Shown piece by piece: positions 1 through 8,814 of a stretch of DNA of 64,000 nt. Made by a program: the position numbers and the translations under genes. The DNA is from Nostoc sp. CENA543 (GTDB lineage Bacteria; Cyanobacteriota; Cyanobacteriia; Cyanobacteriales; Nostocaceae), in NCBI RefSeq assembly GCF_002896875.1, contig NZ_CP023278.1, positions 4,348,501 through 4,412,500 on the forward strand, written 5' to 3'. Numbering within the stretch: the first letter of the stretch is position 1; every line of letters begins with the position of its first letter. The notes below the pieces were generated by a model, which searched no databases, had not been told where the DNA came from, and saw only the letters and a list, made by a program, of their open reading frames with translations.

Positions 1-927
1 AATACTAATAATATTAATAAAGTAGTCAGAATCGTCCGTTCTAAACAACTGACAGCATTAGCAGTTCTAGAACAAAAACGCATATTAGAACAAAGATTAG
101 AACCTTTAGGCTACAAGGTGGAGTGGCCTGAGTTTGCTGCTGGCCCTCAGCAATTAGAAGCCTTAAATACAAACGCGCTGGATATTGCTTCAACAGCAGA
201 ATCACCTCCTATTTTTGCCCAAGCCGCCGGGACACCTCTGGTTTATTTAGCGGCTAATTCTTCCGATGGGAAAGCAGTTTCACTTTTAGTTCCTGCTAAC
301 TCGACTGCTAAAAGTGTGAAAGATTTAAAAGGAAAAAAAATTGCCTTCCAAAAAGCATCTATTGGTCATTATCTCTTAGTGAGAGCCGTAGAGAGAGAAG
401 GGTTAAAACTCAGTGATATACAGTCCATTTTCTTACCACCTCCAGATGCGAATGTAGCATTTAGCCAGGGAAAAGTTGATGCTTGGTTTATTTGGGAACC
501 ATTTGTGACTAGAAATGTTCAGCAGAAGGTAGGGAAAGTATTGACAGATGGTGGTAATGGTTTGCGAGATACTAATAACTTTTTCTCTACAACCCGTAAG
601 TTTTATCAAGAAAATCCTGAAGTCATTAAGATTTTTCTAGAAGAACTGCAAAAAGCTCAGAATTGGTCTAAAAATAATCCTAAAGAACTAGCAACATTAC
701 TTGCTCCAATTACTCAACTTGATGCACCTACACTAGAGATTATGCACAGTAAGTATGACTTTACACTCATACCAATTACTGAGCAGATTATTACTAAACA
801 GCAAGAAGTGGCTGATAAGTGGTACACCTTGGGACTGATACCCAAAAAAGTCAATGTTAGAGATGGTTTTTTAACACCAGAACAATATACTGCAATTACT
901 CCTCAAGAAGTTTTAGCTAAAAAATAA
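1..927 (+). CDS. Sulfonate-type ABC substrate-binding protein, 5' end outside window
   Basis: The reading frame is open from base 1, so the N-terminus with any signal peptide or lipobox lies outside the window. An internal GTG at 118 is not the real start, because the coding frame continues upstream with a plausible strand-helix pattern. About 308 residues are visible. The protein belongs to the SsuA/NMT1-like periplasmic binding fold for aliphatic sulfonates, taurine or nitrate. It shares the FxAGPxxLEAL and APPIFAQA-type segments with the lipoprotein at 50264-51304, which places both in the SsuA branch. It should capture an organosulfur ligand outside the cytoplasmic membrane. No permease or ATPase gene follows it; a terminator hairpin lies directly downstream. 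Confidence 0.85.
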   Translation, partial: NTNNINKVVRIVRSKQLTALAVLEQKRILEQRLEPLGYKVEWPEFAAGPQQLEALNTNALDIASTAESPPIFAQAAGTPLVYLAANSSDGKAVSLLVPANSTAKSVKDLKGKKIAFQKASIGHYLLVRAVEREGLKLSDIQSIFLPPPDANVAFSQGKVDAWFIWEPFVTRNVQQKVGKVLTDGGNGLRDTNNFFSTTRKFYQENPEVIKIFLEELQKAQNWSKNNPKELATLLAPITQLDAPTLEIMHSKYDFTLIPITEQIITKQQEVADKWYTLGLIPKKVNVRDGFLTPEQYTAITPQEVLAKK

Positions 928-990
928 TATTGGGAGAATTTGCTGTTCACTTGATTCTGAATTGAGCTTTTAACCAAAAATATTTGATAA

Positions 991-1023
991 AAAACCCTGG
1001 TTTATTCAACAAACTAGGGTTTT
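991..1023 (+). terminator. Rho-independent terminator after the first binding-protein gene
   Basis: Thirteen-base arms at 991-1003 and 1011-1023 pair with one G-U wobble around a seven-base loop, and the 3' arm ends in TTTT. It lies 64 bases after the stop codon of the upstream gene. Confidence 0.8.
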
Positions 1024-1085
1024 GCATTTATTTCTTGCTAAAATTAGATAATGTATAATTATATCCAGCTTATACATATAATATT

Positions 1086-1898
1086 ATGCAAAAAAATAAC
1101 ATTCCTAAAAATTTGCAAATCACGTCTTATTTATCTCCCAATTGGTTTGAATTTTATCAAGCGATCGCTACTTATTTAAGTCGTTGTTTACAAATAGATT
1201 TACACTTACAACAAAGTGAATATGACCCTTTAGTAGACCCCCTATTGTTGCAAGACCAAATAGACCTAGCTTTTATTTGTGGATTACCGCTAATTCGCTA
1301 CAGTCAAACAGTTCCCAATCAATGGCAAACTCTGGTTGCACCTGTAATGCAATCATCGAGATATCATAATCAGCCCATTTATTATGCAGATGTAATTGTC
1401 AATTCCCAGAGTGATATTCATAAGTTTACAGATTTAGCAGACAAAATATTTTGTTATAACGACTCTGGTTCTAATAGCGGTTACAATTTACTTTGTCAGA
1501 GATTAACTCAAGAAAAAAGTCCTCAAAATTTCTTTAGCAAAACTCTCCAATCAGGCTCACATCAGCACTCAATTCGCTGGGTAATTGAGGGATTAGCAGA
1601 TTGTGCTGCAATTGATAGTGTGGTACTCGAACAGGAATTAAAGGATTTTCCCGAACTATCACAGTATTTGCGTGTGGTGGAAGTGTTAGGGCCTTCACCG
1701 ATGCCACCATTAGCAGCAGCACAACATCTGGGTATATCTTTAACTCAACAAATACAGTTGGCATTACTCCAACCAGATGAGCAACTGCAAAAAGTAATGC
1801 AACAATTTGGAGTCAGACGTTTTGCACCAGTGCAATTAGAGGACTATGAAATATTAAATCAAATTTATCGCGATCGCTCTTTTCTCACTTTGTCCTAA
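1086..1898 (+). CDS. PhnD-like substrate-binding-fold protein without signal peptide
   Basis: This 270-residue protein resembles the PhnD/phosphonate and transferrin-like class of ABC binding proteins. It has the early LQI-type first strand, the DLAFICGLP segment where the ligand loop is expected, and a SGSNSGYN segment in the middle. The N-terminus (MQKNNIPKNLQ) is hydrophilic and shows no signal peptide or lipobox, so the protein should be cytoplasmic unless the start is wrong; no better upstream start was seen. It stands alone between a terminator and a repeat-rich gap and has no permease beside it. The ligand is unknown; by context it could be an oxyanion or organosulfur compound. Confidence 0.7.
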   Translation: MQKNNIPKNLQITSYLSPNWFEFYQAIATYLSRCLQIDLHLQQSEYDPLVDPLLLQDQIDLAFICGLPLIRYSQTVPNQWQTLVAPVMQSSRYHNQPIYYADVIVNSQSDIHKFTDLADKIFCYNDSGSNSGYNLLCQRLTQEKSPQNFFSKTLQSGSHQHSIRWVIEGLADCAAIDSVVLEQELKDFPELSQYLRVVEVLGPSPMPPLAAAQHLGISLTQQIQLALLQPDEQLQKVMQQFGVRRFAPVQLEDYEILNQIYRDRSFLTLS

Positions 1899-1952
1899 AG
1901 AATAACGACAACCGTTAGAAACTATGTAAGTAGAATGGTGTAGATAATTCAA

Positions 1953-2050
1953 GGTTTGTAGTGTACCCCTGCGGGGAAGCAAGCTACGCGCAAGCGTCTC
2001 GTAGAGAGGACTAAAGTCCTCTAATAAGGACTGAAGTCCTTACTACGAAC
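1953..2050. repeat. Dispersed palindromic repeat, GTTTGTAGT/ACTACGAAC ends
   Basis: The element begins with GTTTGTAGTG and ends with TACTACGAAC, which is nearly its inverse. It contains two internal hairpins built from AGAGGACT/AGTCCTCT (2005-2022) and AAGGACT/AGTCCTT (2026-2041). A shorter relative with the same ends and the same GGACTAAAGTCC core lies at 63604-63655. It contains no gene. Confidence 0.7.
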
Positions 2051-2122
2051 TAGATTCCAATCTTTTCACATTACTTCACATAGTTTGTTTTTTTCAAGTC
2101 GTTCTACTTAGCCAGTTGATTT

Positions 2123-3370
2123 TCAAGAAACTGCATAAACCCAACTCTCCTTTTGTACTGTTAATAGAGCATCTTGATAAATCTGCCGAAATAAAACTCG
2201 CTGTGCATGACTCCCGCCAATTTCATGCAACCTTGATAAAACCGGCTGTAATTCTGCAATAGTTGTGCGAAAATCGCCCTTGGCGTGAGCAAACATTCCT
2301 CTAGCGGCAGGAATTGCTACTTCCAACCAACTCCGACGTAAGAAAGGATTAATACTGAAAGTGTGATGCTGCATACTCACAAGCATTTGATGCACCCAAT
2401 CATCATGTCCGGCTCTGGTAAGAGCATAGACATAATGCAAATCTTGAAATGGTAAAGCGTGTTCATCAATGCGGCTGTAAAGATAAGGACTGATACCTTG
2501 CCAGCGATCGCCCACATTCACACCACGCAACTCTAGCCGCAATAATAATGAAATTGCCCCCACTTGGTCTTTAGGAGATTGTTTATTAGCACGCTGCCAA
2601 ATGTGCTGATCGTAAAGTTGCAGAACTTTTTGGTAATTTTTTAAATCTAAATAATACAGTGCGATGTGCCACCAGTTGTGGGTGTAGAGCATGGAGTTGC
2701 AATTTTCCCAGGTATCTGCAAAATTCTCCATCCAAGCTATCCCCTCATCGACTCTTCCTTGAGTTTCCATCACATGAGCAATAGCATGATGCGCCCAAGC
2801 ATCATATCGATTTAACGCGATCGCCTGACGTGCTATCTTTTCTGCGGCATTGAGTTGATGACATTGTTCTAAACCAAACGCCACCATACCGTATAAATAA
2901 TGATTCTCAGGATTGCTTGGTAAAACTTTCTGGGCAATTTTGCATAATTTATCTTTGTTGCCAGTGTAAAAATAGTGATACTGTCCCTGCTGTACGGAAA
3001 TCAAATCACGAGGAAACTGATCAGTAATTTGTTCATGTAAGGCGATCGCGACATCAATTTCTTGATTTGCCCAAGCTGAAATAGCTTGCACATATAAATA
3101 TTCTCTTTTAGTAATTTTGGCGCAATTTTGTTGTGCTGTTTGCAGATATGGTAGAGCTTGCTGCCAAGCTTTGCGGTTTTCTTGGGTGAGATAATAAGCC
3201 GCCGCATAAGCATGGGCTAATGCACAAGTGGGATCTGCCGCAATTGCTTCTAAAATTGCTGTTTCTGCATCTTTACCATAGGCCAACATCTGATCGCTAA
3301 AACGGTTAATGGCGGCGATCGCTTGGGTTGAATCTGTCGTAACTATTAATCCCTGTGCATCTTTAAGCAT
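2123..3370 (-). CDS. TTC38-like tetratricopeptide repeat protein
   Basis: The 415-residue protein resembles the TTC38 family. It opens with a D-x-x-G-x-x-x-TTDS pattern, carries a YNxxL-like helical pair, and has the typical WAHHAIAHVMETQGR helix in the middle, followed by a NWWHIALYYLDL helix. The ATG at 3370 is chosen because AAGGGG sits seven bases upstream and the family consensus begins there; an ATG at 3421 would add 17 residues. No signal peptide is visible, so it should be cytoplasmic. It is divergent from ssuD and shares a control region with it, which hints at sulfur-linked expression. The biochemical role of the family is not established. Confidence 0.75.
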   Translation of the reverse strand: MLKDAQGLIVTTDSTQAIAAINRFSDQMLAYGKDAETAILEAIAADPTCALAHAYAAAYYLTQENRKAWQQALPYLQTAQQNCAKITKREYLYVQAISAWANQEIDVAIALHEQITDQFPRDLISVQQGQYHYFYTGNKDKLCKIAQKVLPSNPENHYLYGMVAFGLEQCHQLNAAEKIARQAIALNRYDAWAHHAIAHVMETQGRVDEGIAWMENFADTWENCNSMLYTHNWWHIALYYLDLKNYQKVLQLYDQHIWQRANKQSPKDQVGAISLLLRLELRGVNVGDRWQGISPYLYSRIDEHALPFQDLHYVYALTRAGHDDWVHQMLVSMQHHTFSINPFLRRSWLEVAIPAARGMFAHAKGDFRTTIAELQPVLSRLHEIGGSHAQRVLFRQIYQDALLTVQKESWVYAVS

Positions 3371-3590
3371 AATAAACCCCTTGCACCACAATTTTCGAGA
3401 AGTGGTAATCACATCTCTCAAACAAAACTCCGGTAAGTTGGTCGGAATAATGTACTTATGGACATGAGTATGTCACACTCACCACAAAACCGCAACCAGT
3501 AAAATACTAAAACTCGGTAGACAAACTGTATTTAATTTTGTAAAAGTATTGATTTACCGACATATCTGTGGCATATTCTAAAAGTGAAAT

Positions 3591-3620
3591 AATACGGTAA
3601 ACCGATAAACTCACCGTAAT
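3591..3620. promoter_or_regulatory. Putative operator between TTC38-like gene and ssuD
   Basis: An inverted repeat TACGGT (3593-3598) and ACCGTA (3613-3618) encloses the word ACCGATAAA (3601-3609). A further TTTACCG lies at 3553-3559. The same words recur in other sulfur-gene intergenic regions of this window. Binding by a shared regulator is inferred, not shown. Confidence 0.5.
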
Positions 3621-3654
3621 TAAAATCAGGAAATGTTGTTCTGGCAAAGATATC

Positions 3655-4815
3655 ATGCAGCTACTTTGGTTTATTCCGACTCACGGTGAAGGACGCTATT
3701 TAGGTACTGCCATAGGGGGGCGAGTAGTCAACTTTGATTACTGGCGACAGATTGCTCAAGCAGTGGATCACTTAGGTTTTGCTGGAGCATTATTGCCTAC
3801 AGGACGTTCTTGTGAAGATGCTTGGATTTTGGCATCAACTTTAGTGACGCATACCAAACAGATGAAGTTTTTGGTAGCCATACGTCCAGGTTTGATGTCA
3901 CCAGGAGTAGCAGCCAGGATGGCGGCAACATTTGATCGCATTTCCGGTGGGAGGTTATTAATTAACGTGGTGACTGGGGGCGATCCAGTAGAATTGGCTG
4001 GAGATGGATTGCATCTGTCCCATGACGATCGCTACAAACTCACAGATGAATTTTTAGGAGTGTGGCGAGAAATTGCCGCCGGAGAAACAGCCAATTTCCA
4101 AGGAGATTATCTAAATATTCAAGATGGTAAGCTGTTATTTCCCACAGTCCAGAAACCTTATCCACCTTTGTGGTTCGGTGGTTCTTCTCCCATAGCTCAA
4201 GAAATTGCTGCCAAACACGTAGATGTGTATTTAACTTGGGGTGAACCACCAGCGCAAGTTGCCCAAAAGATAGCTAATGTACGCCGATTAGCCGCAGAGC
4301 AAGAGAGAACATTACGCTTTGGGATTCGTCTCCACGTAATTGTGCGGGAGACGGAAAGCCAAGCTTGGGATGCAGCTAACGACTTAATTCGCTATGTGGA
4401 TGATGCGGCGATCGCCAAAGCCCAAAAAGCTTACGCACGGATGGATTCCGAAGGACAACGCCGGATGACTACACTACACAACGGCTCTCGCGAAGCCCTA
4501 GAGATCAGCCCCAACCTATGGGCGGGAGTTGGTTTAGTGCGTGGTGGTGCGGGAACTGCCTTAGTAGGTGATCCTGATACTGTGGCGCAGAGAATGTTGG
4601 AATATCAAGAATTAGGTATCGATACCTTCATCTTCTCCGGCTATCCCCACCTAGAAGAAGCTTACCGAGTAGCAGAATTACTTTTCCCACGTTTGCCCTT
4701 ACAGCATCAACCAACCTTAGAACCGCAACTATTAAGCCCCTTTGGTGAAGTTGTAGCCAACCAAGAATTCCCCGATCAACTAACCAAAACTCGGACAATT
4801 GCCACTGTAGATTAA
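3655..4815 (+). CDS. ssuD: FMNH2-dependent alkanesulfonate monooxygenase SsuD
   Basis: This 386-residue enzyme converts alkanesulfonates, reduced flavin and O2 to the aldehyde and sulfite in the cytoplasm. It follows E. coli SsuD closely along its length: the FxPTHGxGxYLGT start, the [10 protein letters not shown] segment with Cys53 (equivalent to Cys54 of E. coli), the [11 protein letters not shown] segment with the Arg and His of the active site, and the [21 protein letters not shown] segment including the conserved mobile-loop Arg. It extends about 25 residues beyond the usual end. ssuE follows in the same direction and would supply FMNH2. The putative operator at 3591 lies 35 bases upstream. 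Confidence 0.96.
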   Translation: MQLLWFIPTHGEGRYLGTAIGGRVVNFDYWRQIAQAVDHLGFAGALLPTGRSCEDAWILASTLVTHTKQMKFLVAIRPGLMSPGVAARMAATFDRISGGRLLINVVTGGDPVELAGDGLHLSHDDRYKLTDEFLGVWREIAAGETANFQGDYLNIQDGKLLFPTVQKPYPPLWFGGSSPIAQEIAAKHVDVYLTWGEPPAQVAQKIANVRRLAAEQERTLRFGIRLHVIVRETESQAWDAANDLIRYVDDAAIAKAQKAYARMDSEGQRRMTTLHNGSREALEISPNLWAGVGLVRGGAGTALVGDPDTVAQRMLEYQELGIDTFIFSGYPHLEEAYRVAELLFPRLPLQHQPTLEPQLLSPFGEVVANQEFPDQLTKTRTIATVD

Positions 4816-4837
4816 TCCCAGGACATCTTTCATAGCA

Positions 4838-4869
4838 ATTTTGGATTTTGGATTTTGGATTTTGGATTC
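4838..4869. repeat. Heptanucleotide tandem repeat (TTTTGGA)n
   Basis: Four or more copies of the seven-base unit TTTTGGA lie in tandem between ssuD and ssuE. This is the short tandemly repeated repetitive sequence type known from heterocystous cyanobacteria. Confidence 0.8.
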
Positions 4870-4935
4870 AAAACCTAGATTCTTAGACTATTCCCGAATC
4901 TCGAAACAATACTATTGATCCCAATTCAGTATCAC

Positions 4936-5502
4936 ATGACACATATATTAGCGATCGCCGGCAGTCCCTCTCATCCTTCCAGAACTTACGCTATTCTAGA
5001 ACACGCTGCCAAAACTTTATCACAGCCAGGTATAGATATAGATATCATCTCAGTTCGAGATATACCAGCCGAAGACTTAGCCTATGGACGCTATGATAGT
5101 GCTGCATTACAAAAACCCAAAGCTTTAATAGAAAAAGCCAGTGGTATCATTATTGCTACTCCCATTTACAAAGCAGCTTACACAGGTGTCCTGAAAGCAT
5201 TTTTAGACTTATTACCCCAGAAAGCCTTCGTAGGCAAAGTCATACTACCAATAGCAACAGGTGGGACAATTGCCCATTTATTATCAGTTGAGTATGCCCT
5301 AAAACCTGTGTTATCTGAATTAGGCGCACGACATATATTAAGCACAGTATACGCAGTTGATAAGCAAATTCAAATTCTCACTGATGGTAGTGTACAAATT
5401 GATGAAGAAATCAACCAAAGATTGCAAGATGTCCTGAAAGAGTTTGCTCTTGCAGTGGATTATTCCCAGAATCAAACTAAACAATTAGCCCACAGTAACT
5501 AA
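4936..5502 (+). CDS. ssuE: NAD(P)H-dependent FMN reductase SsuE
   Basis: The product is a 188-residue flavodoxin-fold reductase that supplies FMNH2 to SsuD. It starts THILAIAGSPSHPSRT, matching the LAGSPRxPSRS phosphate-binding loop of SsuE, and has the ATPIYKAAYTGVLKAFLDLLP segment of the family near residues 80-100. The ATG at 4936 is preferred to an in-frame TTG at 4915 because the family begins just before the first beta strand; no strong ribosome binding site is visible for either. It is downstream of ssuD after a 120-base gap that contains a tandem repeat. The length is normal for SsuE. Confidence 0.92.
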   Translation: MTHILAIAGSPSHPSRTYAILEHAAKTLSQPGIDIDIISVRDIPAEDLAYGRYDSAALQKPKALIEKASGIIIATPIYKAAYTGVLKAFLDLLPQKAFVGKVILPIATGGTIAHLLSVEYALKPVLSELGARHILSTVYAVDKQIQILTDGSVQIDEEINQRLQDVLKEFALAVDYSQNQTKQLAHSN

Positions 5503-5512
5503 ATTTACGCGA

Positions 5513-5730
5513 TGTGCAACTTAATTTTTGAAACCCCTCTCCATAGAGCGAAGCTCTTCTCGTAGAGTACCTCTCCCCTCCAAGGAGAAGCCACTGCGTT
5601 GGGCGGGTTTCCCGACTTGTTCGCGTAGCGTCTCCCCTTGGGAGAAGCAAGTGGCGTAGAGGCTCTAAATCTTGCTCCCCTTCCCTACAAGGGAAGGGGT
5701 TGGGGGTTAGGTTTGAGAGAAAGTTGCACA
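5513..5730. repeat. MITE-like element with perfect 10-bp inverted ends
   Basis: TGTGCAACTT at 5513-5522 and AAGTTGCACA at 5721-5730 are perfect inverted ends of a 218-base element with no real gene. The interior is rich in CCCCTCTCC and GGAGAAG tracts and holds a hairpin CCCCTTCCC/GGGAAGGGG at 5677-5699. It resembles the non-autonomous dispersed repeats common in Nostoc genomes. Confidence 0.7.
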
Positions 5731-5763
5731 CGGCGTTAAATTTCTCATTGATTCTTTTTTTCT

Positions 5764-5797
5764 AGCAGATGGGCTATTTCCAACCATCTGCTGTTTT
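5764..5797 (+). terminator. Terminator hairpin between convergent ssuE and ssuC
   Basis: AGCAGATGG (5764-5772) pairs with CCATCTGCT (5784-5792), followed by GTTTTTG. The U tract fits the plus strand; the hairpin lies right after the stop of the minus-strand permease gene and may also protect that end. Confidence 0.55.
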
Positions 5798-5799
5798 TG

Positions 5800-6684
5800 C
5801 TAAAGTTCTCTAGGATTTGGTCGCCAGCGCAAAACGTAGGCTTCTAAAACGCGTACTCCCCAATCTAGTAAAACACTGATAAATGCCAAAATTACCAATA
5901 TTGCCCAGGCTTTATCAACGTTTAAAGTTCCCTGTGCTGCCATCAATAGATAACCTAAACCCTGGGTTGAACCAATATATTCAGCTACCAAAGCTCCGAC
6001 TAAAGCCATACCCAAACTCGTGCGAATCCCAGCTATTACCCAACTCAGAACCGAAGGTAGTACAACCATATGCAACATCTGCCAGCGATTCGCACCCATA
6101 ACTTGAAAAGCTGCAACTAACTCGCGTTCAATACTTTGGAGTCCCTGATAAGTGGTAAAAAATATAGGGAAAAAAGCGGCTAAAGCAGCTAGCAAGACTT
6201 TGGAGAGTAATCCAATCCCAAACCAGACAATAAAGAAGGGAGCTAAAGCAATACGAGGTAAAGAATTAAATATCTGCACATAAGGAAGAGCTATCCTTGC
6301 ACCTGATGGGGAATAAGCCAGAACAATTCCCAAGCTAATACCGCCAATCATTGCTAAGACTAACCCAGTCATTGCCTCTTGAAAGGTGACAAAAATATGT
6401 TGAAATACACTACCGCTAGATAATAAATCCCATACCTCTAGGACGATCGCACTCGGTTTCCCCACCAGTGCAGGTTCAATAAACTGAGGAATATTAAACG
6501 CCCCTGTACCGACTTCCCACACCAGCAGAATCACAGCTAGAGGTGTTAGCTGGATTGCTAGTTGGAGTATGCTTTTTCCCCATTTACTTTGAATGTTCTG
6601 AGAATCGGAATTTTGGGGTTTTTTCTCACTAGCAGAGAGAGGAGATTGTCCAAGGTTTAAGGTGCGATTGCGGGTAGTTCTCAT
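5800..6684 (-). CDS. ssuC: ABC transporter permease SsuC
   Basis: This is a 294-residue inner-membrane permease of the sulfonate/nitrate/taurine family. A hydrophilic N-terminal stretch of about 35 residues is followed by about six hydrophobic segments. The cytoplasmic EAA-type coupling loop is visible as ELVAAFQVMGANRWQMLHMVVLPS. The ATG at 6684 is preferred to a TTG at 6693 that directly abuts the stop of ssuB. It is the last gene of a minus-strand operon: binding protein (8612), ATPase (7491), permease. This is the only permease of this type in the window, although several binding proteins are present. Confidence 0.92.
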   Translation of the reverse strand: MRTTRNRTLNLGQSPLSASEKKPQNSDSQNIQSKWGKSILQLAIQLTPLAVILLVWEVGTGAFNIPQFIEPALVGKPSAIVLEVWDLLSSGSVFQHIFVTFQEAMTGLVLAMIGGISLGIVLAYSPSGARIALPYVQIFNSLPRIALAPFFIVWFGIGLLSKVLLAALAAFFPIFFTTYQGLQSIERELVAAFQVMGANRWQMLHMVVLPSVLSWVIAGIRTSLGMALVGALVAEYIGSTQGLGYLLMAAQGTLNVDKAWAILVILAFISVLLDWGVRVLEAYVLRWRPNPREL

Positions 6685-6693
6685 GTTATCCAA

Positions 6694-7491
6694 TTAACTT
6701 TTAAAAAGTGCAAATCCTCGGTCTTGCTGTTGTAATACCTGTGTCGTCAATTCTGACCACATCTCACGCTGAATTTGTTGAAATCTGGGATCTGTACGAA
6801 TAGCGATCGCGGATCGTTCTTTGGGTAAATCAATCTGAAATTCCTTGACAATTTTGCCAGGACGCGCACTCAATAAAAATACTCGCTCAGAAAGCGCGAT
6901 CGCTTCATCTAAGTCATGAGTTACTAAGATAAAAGTGCATCCCGTATCACGCCATAATCGCAGAAATTCATCCTGTAACAGAGCGCGTGTTTGAGCATCT
7001 AAACTACTCAAAGGCTCATCAAGTAACACTACATCTGGTTCATAAATCAGCGTCCGAATCAGCAACACACGCTGCTGCATTCCTCCCGAAAGTTCTCTGG
7101 GAAAACTCTGCTCAAACCCCGACAAACCATATTTTTCTAGCAATGCTAAGGCTTTTTTTCTGCCTTCAGTTTTGGGTAAACCACGAATTTCTAAAGGTGC
7201 AGTGACGTTATCTATGACTGTACGCCAGGGTAGTAAAGTTTGCTTTTGAAACAAATAGCCAATTTCTTTAATCCCACTCGTATTAAAACTACCATTCACC
7301 TCTGTACCAGGACTAACTAACCCTGCAATCACATTCAGTAATGTACTTTTGCCGCAGCCACTAGGGCCAATTAAGCTGACAAATTCGCCAGCATTAATGC
7401 TTAAGCTCACATTCTGTAATGCCTCAATCCGCTTATTCTTACTCCAATAAGCAATACTGAGATTTTGGGTATCAATCATCGGGGTTGACAT
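6694..7491 (-). CDS. ssuB: ABC transporter ATPase SsuB
   Basis: The 265-residue nucleotide-binding subunit energises sulfonate import. Walker A GPSGCGKST is at residues 42-50, the Q-loop glutamine at 82, the LSGGMQQ signature at 134-140, Walker B VVLLDEP at 154-160 and the H-loop in LVTHD near 191. The domain order and length match SsuB/TauB. Its stop codon abuts the permease gene, so translation is probably coupled. It lies 95 bases after the Tat-type binding protein gene, in the same orientation. Confidence 0.93.
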   Translation of the reverse strand: MSTPMIDTQNLSIAYWSKNKRIEALQNVSLSINAGEFVSLIGPSGCGKSTLLNVIAGLVSPGTEVNGSFNTSGIKEIGYLFQKQTLLPWRTVIDNVTAPLEIRGLPKTEGRKKALALLEKYGLSGFEQSFPRELSGGMQQRVLLIRTLIYEPDVVLLDEPLSSLDAQTRALLQDEFLRLWRDTGCTFILVTHDLDEAIALSERVFLLSARPGKIVKEFQIDLPKERSAIAIRTDPRFQQIQREMWSELTTQVLQQQDRGFALFKS

Positions 7492-7586
7492 ATTTCAGAT
7501 TCTCCCTACGCTTTCACAAGAAAATATGTGTTGGGAGTTCTGTTGTCTCCCCTGGTTTTGACTCAGAAATTATCAGGATAGCTAAA

Positions 7587-8612
7587 CTAGGCTCTACGTC
7601 CTGCAAACTTATCAAATACACCTTGAGAATAAGGAACTACTTTCTTAATAATTCCCGTATTTACAAATACTCTTTGGTCTGCAAGATATGCTGCTTGACT
7701 AATAGAAGCATTGCGAGGAACAGAACGCTTGAGTTCCGTCCGCAGACCTGTGAGAATAGCATCTAAATTAGTACGATCAAAACGTTTACCTACCACTTTC
7801 AAGATTTGTTCCGGTGGGGTTTGGTGCATATAAGTGAAAGTCCGATTGACGACTGTAACCAATCTTTTCACGGCTTCCGGCTTTTGGGATGTCACTCTGT
7901 CGTGACTGAGCCAAGCACGCGTCATCGCCTCATTAGCTCCAAAATATTTCTTATGCACGTTTGGATCTAAACCATTCAGCAGTTGAAAAACCGTTCCTTC
8001 TTTGATTAGTCTGTGTAGGTCAGGCGCACCTGCGATCGCTGCATCCACCTGACGAGTTTTCAACAGTGTATAAGTAGAAGCCGTCGTACTTTGAACATAT
8101 TCGACATCTTTGTCGCTCAAACCATGTTGACGCAGGTATGTGACAAACACAGCCCAACTCCAAGTACCAATTTCTCCAGCTGAAACCTTTCTTCCCTTCA
8201 GGTCATTAACACTCTTAATTTGAGAACGCAAATCAGAACGTACTACTAAGGAAGTATCAACTAGATTACGACGGTTAGCGACAATATTTAGAGGCACTCC
8301 TCTGAGCCGCGATAAGTAGACGTGTAAAGGTGCTTGAGCCGCAAAATCAATTTCTCCTGCAATCAACGCATCGCGCATCTTCGCACCACTTTGAAAAGTA
8401 ATTACTTGAGCATTCAAGCCAGCCGCATCAAAATAACCCAAGTCTTCGGGAATCCAAACGTCAATGGAATTAATCCCGCTTACTGCTCCTAGTTTGACGC
8501 TGATAGTTCCTTGGCTAGCAGCAGGCTGAGTGATGCTATCCCAAGCTGTTGTTGCTAGAGCAGTCGTAGCTCCTAAAGACGCATATTTCAAGAATTCTCT
8601 ACGTGTGTGCAT
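7587..8612 (-). CDS. Tat-exported sulfonate-type substrate-binding protein
   Basis: The 341-residue protein starts MHTRREFLKYASLG, a twin-arginine signal with RR at residues 4-5, followed by an alanine-rich hydrophobic core. The mature part is an SsuA/NMT1-type binding protein: IPEDLGYFDAAGL near residue 60, then a SVNDLKGRKVS segment. The ATG at 8612 is chosen because an upstream TTG (8636) would push the twin-arginine motif away from the N-terminus. It is the first gene of the operon with ssuB and ssuC and is the natural partner of that transporter. Export in folded form by Tat is unusual for this family but known for cyanobacterial binding proteins. Confidence 0.88.
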   Translation of the reverse strand: MHTRREFLKYASLGATTALATTAWDSITQPAASQGTISVKLGAVSGINSIDVWIPEDLGYFDAAGLNAQVITFQSGAKMRDALIAGEIDFAAQAPLHVYLSRLRGVPLNIVANRRNLVDTSLVVRSDLRSQIKSVNDLKGRKVSAGEIGTWSWAVFVTYLRQHGLSDKDVEYVQSTTASTYTLLKTRQVDAAIAGAPDLHRLIKEGTVFQLLNGLDPNVHKKYFGANEAMTRAWLSHDRVTSQKPEAVKRLVTVVNRTFTYMHQTPPEQILKVVGKRFDRTNLDAILTGLRTELKRSVPRNASISQAAYLADQRVFVNTGIIKKVVPYSQGVFDKFAGRRA

Positions 8613-8750
8613 TTGTTTACTCAAGATTGATGCCAATTAGTTTTTATAATTAAAACTTATACTCAGGCATTCTTATGTATTTAGTCGATTTTAGAGAGTC
8701 TCATCGTTCCGTGTGCTTAAAAACCCCTTGCCAAAATGCTTTACTACCTC

Positions 8751-8793
8751 AAAAAAAACGTGGGTTTTCCCTAATTTGGAGCAGCCCACGTTT
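8751..8793 (-). terminator. Terminator of the signal-less binding-protein gene
   Basis: On the minus strand AAACGTGGG and CCCACGTTT form the arms and are followed by a run of T residues (complement of the A tract at 8751-8758). It separates the gene at 8815-9753 from the downstream ssu operon, so these are separate transcription units. Confidence 0.75.
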
Positions 8794-8814
8794 GTAGGGC
8801 GAGAGATGACACAA

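Noticed and set aside
5477-5731. Minus-strand open frame overlapping the ssuE 3' end
   Set aside because: Its sequence comes from the 218-base repeat with inverted ends; it has no ribosome binding site.
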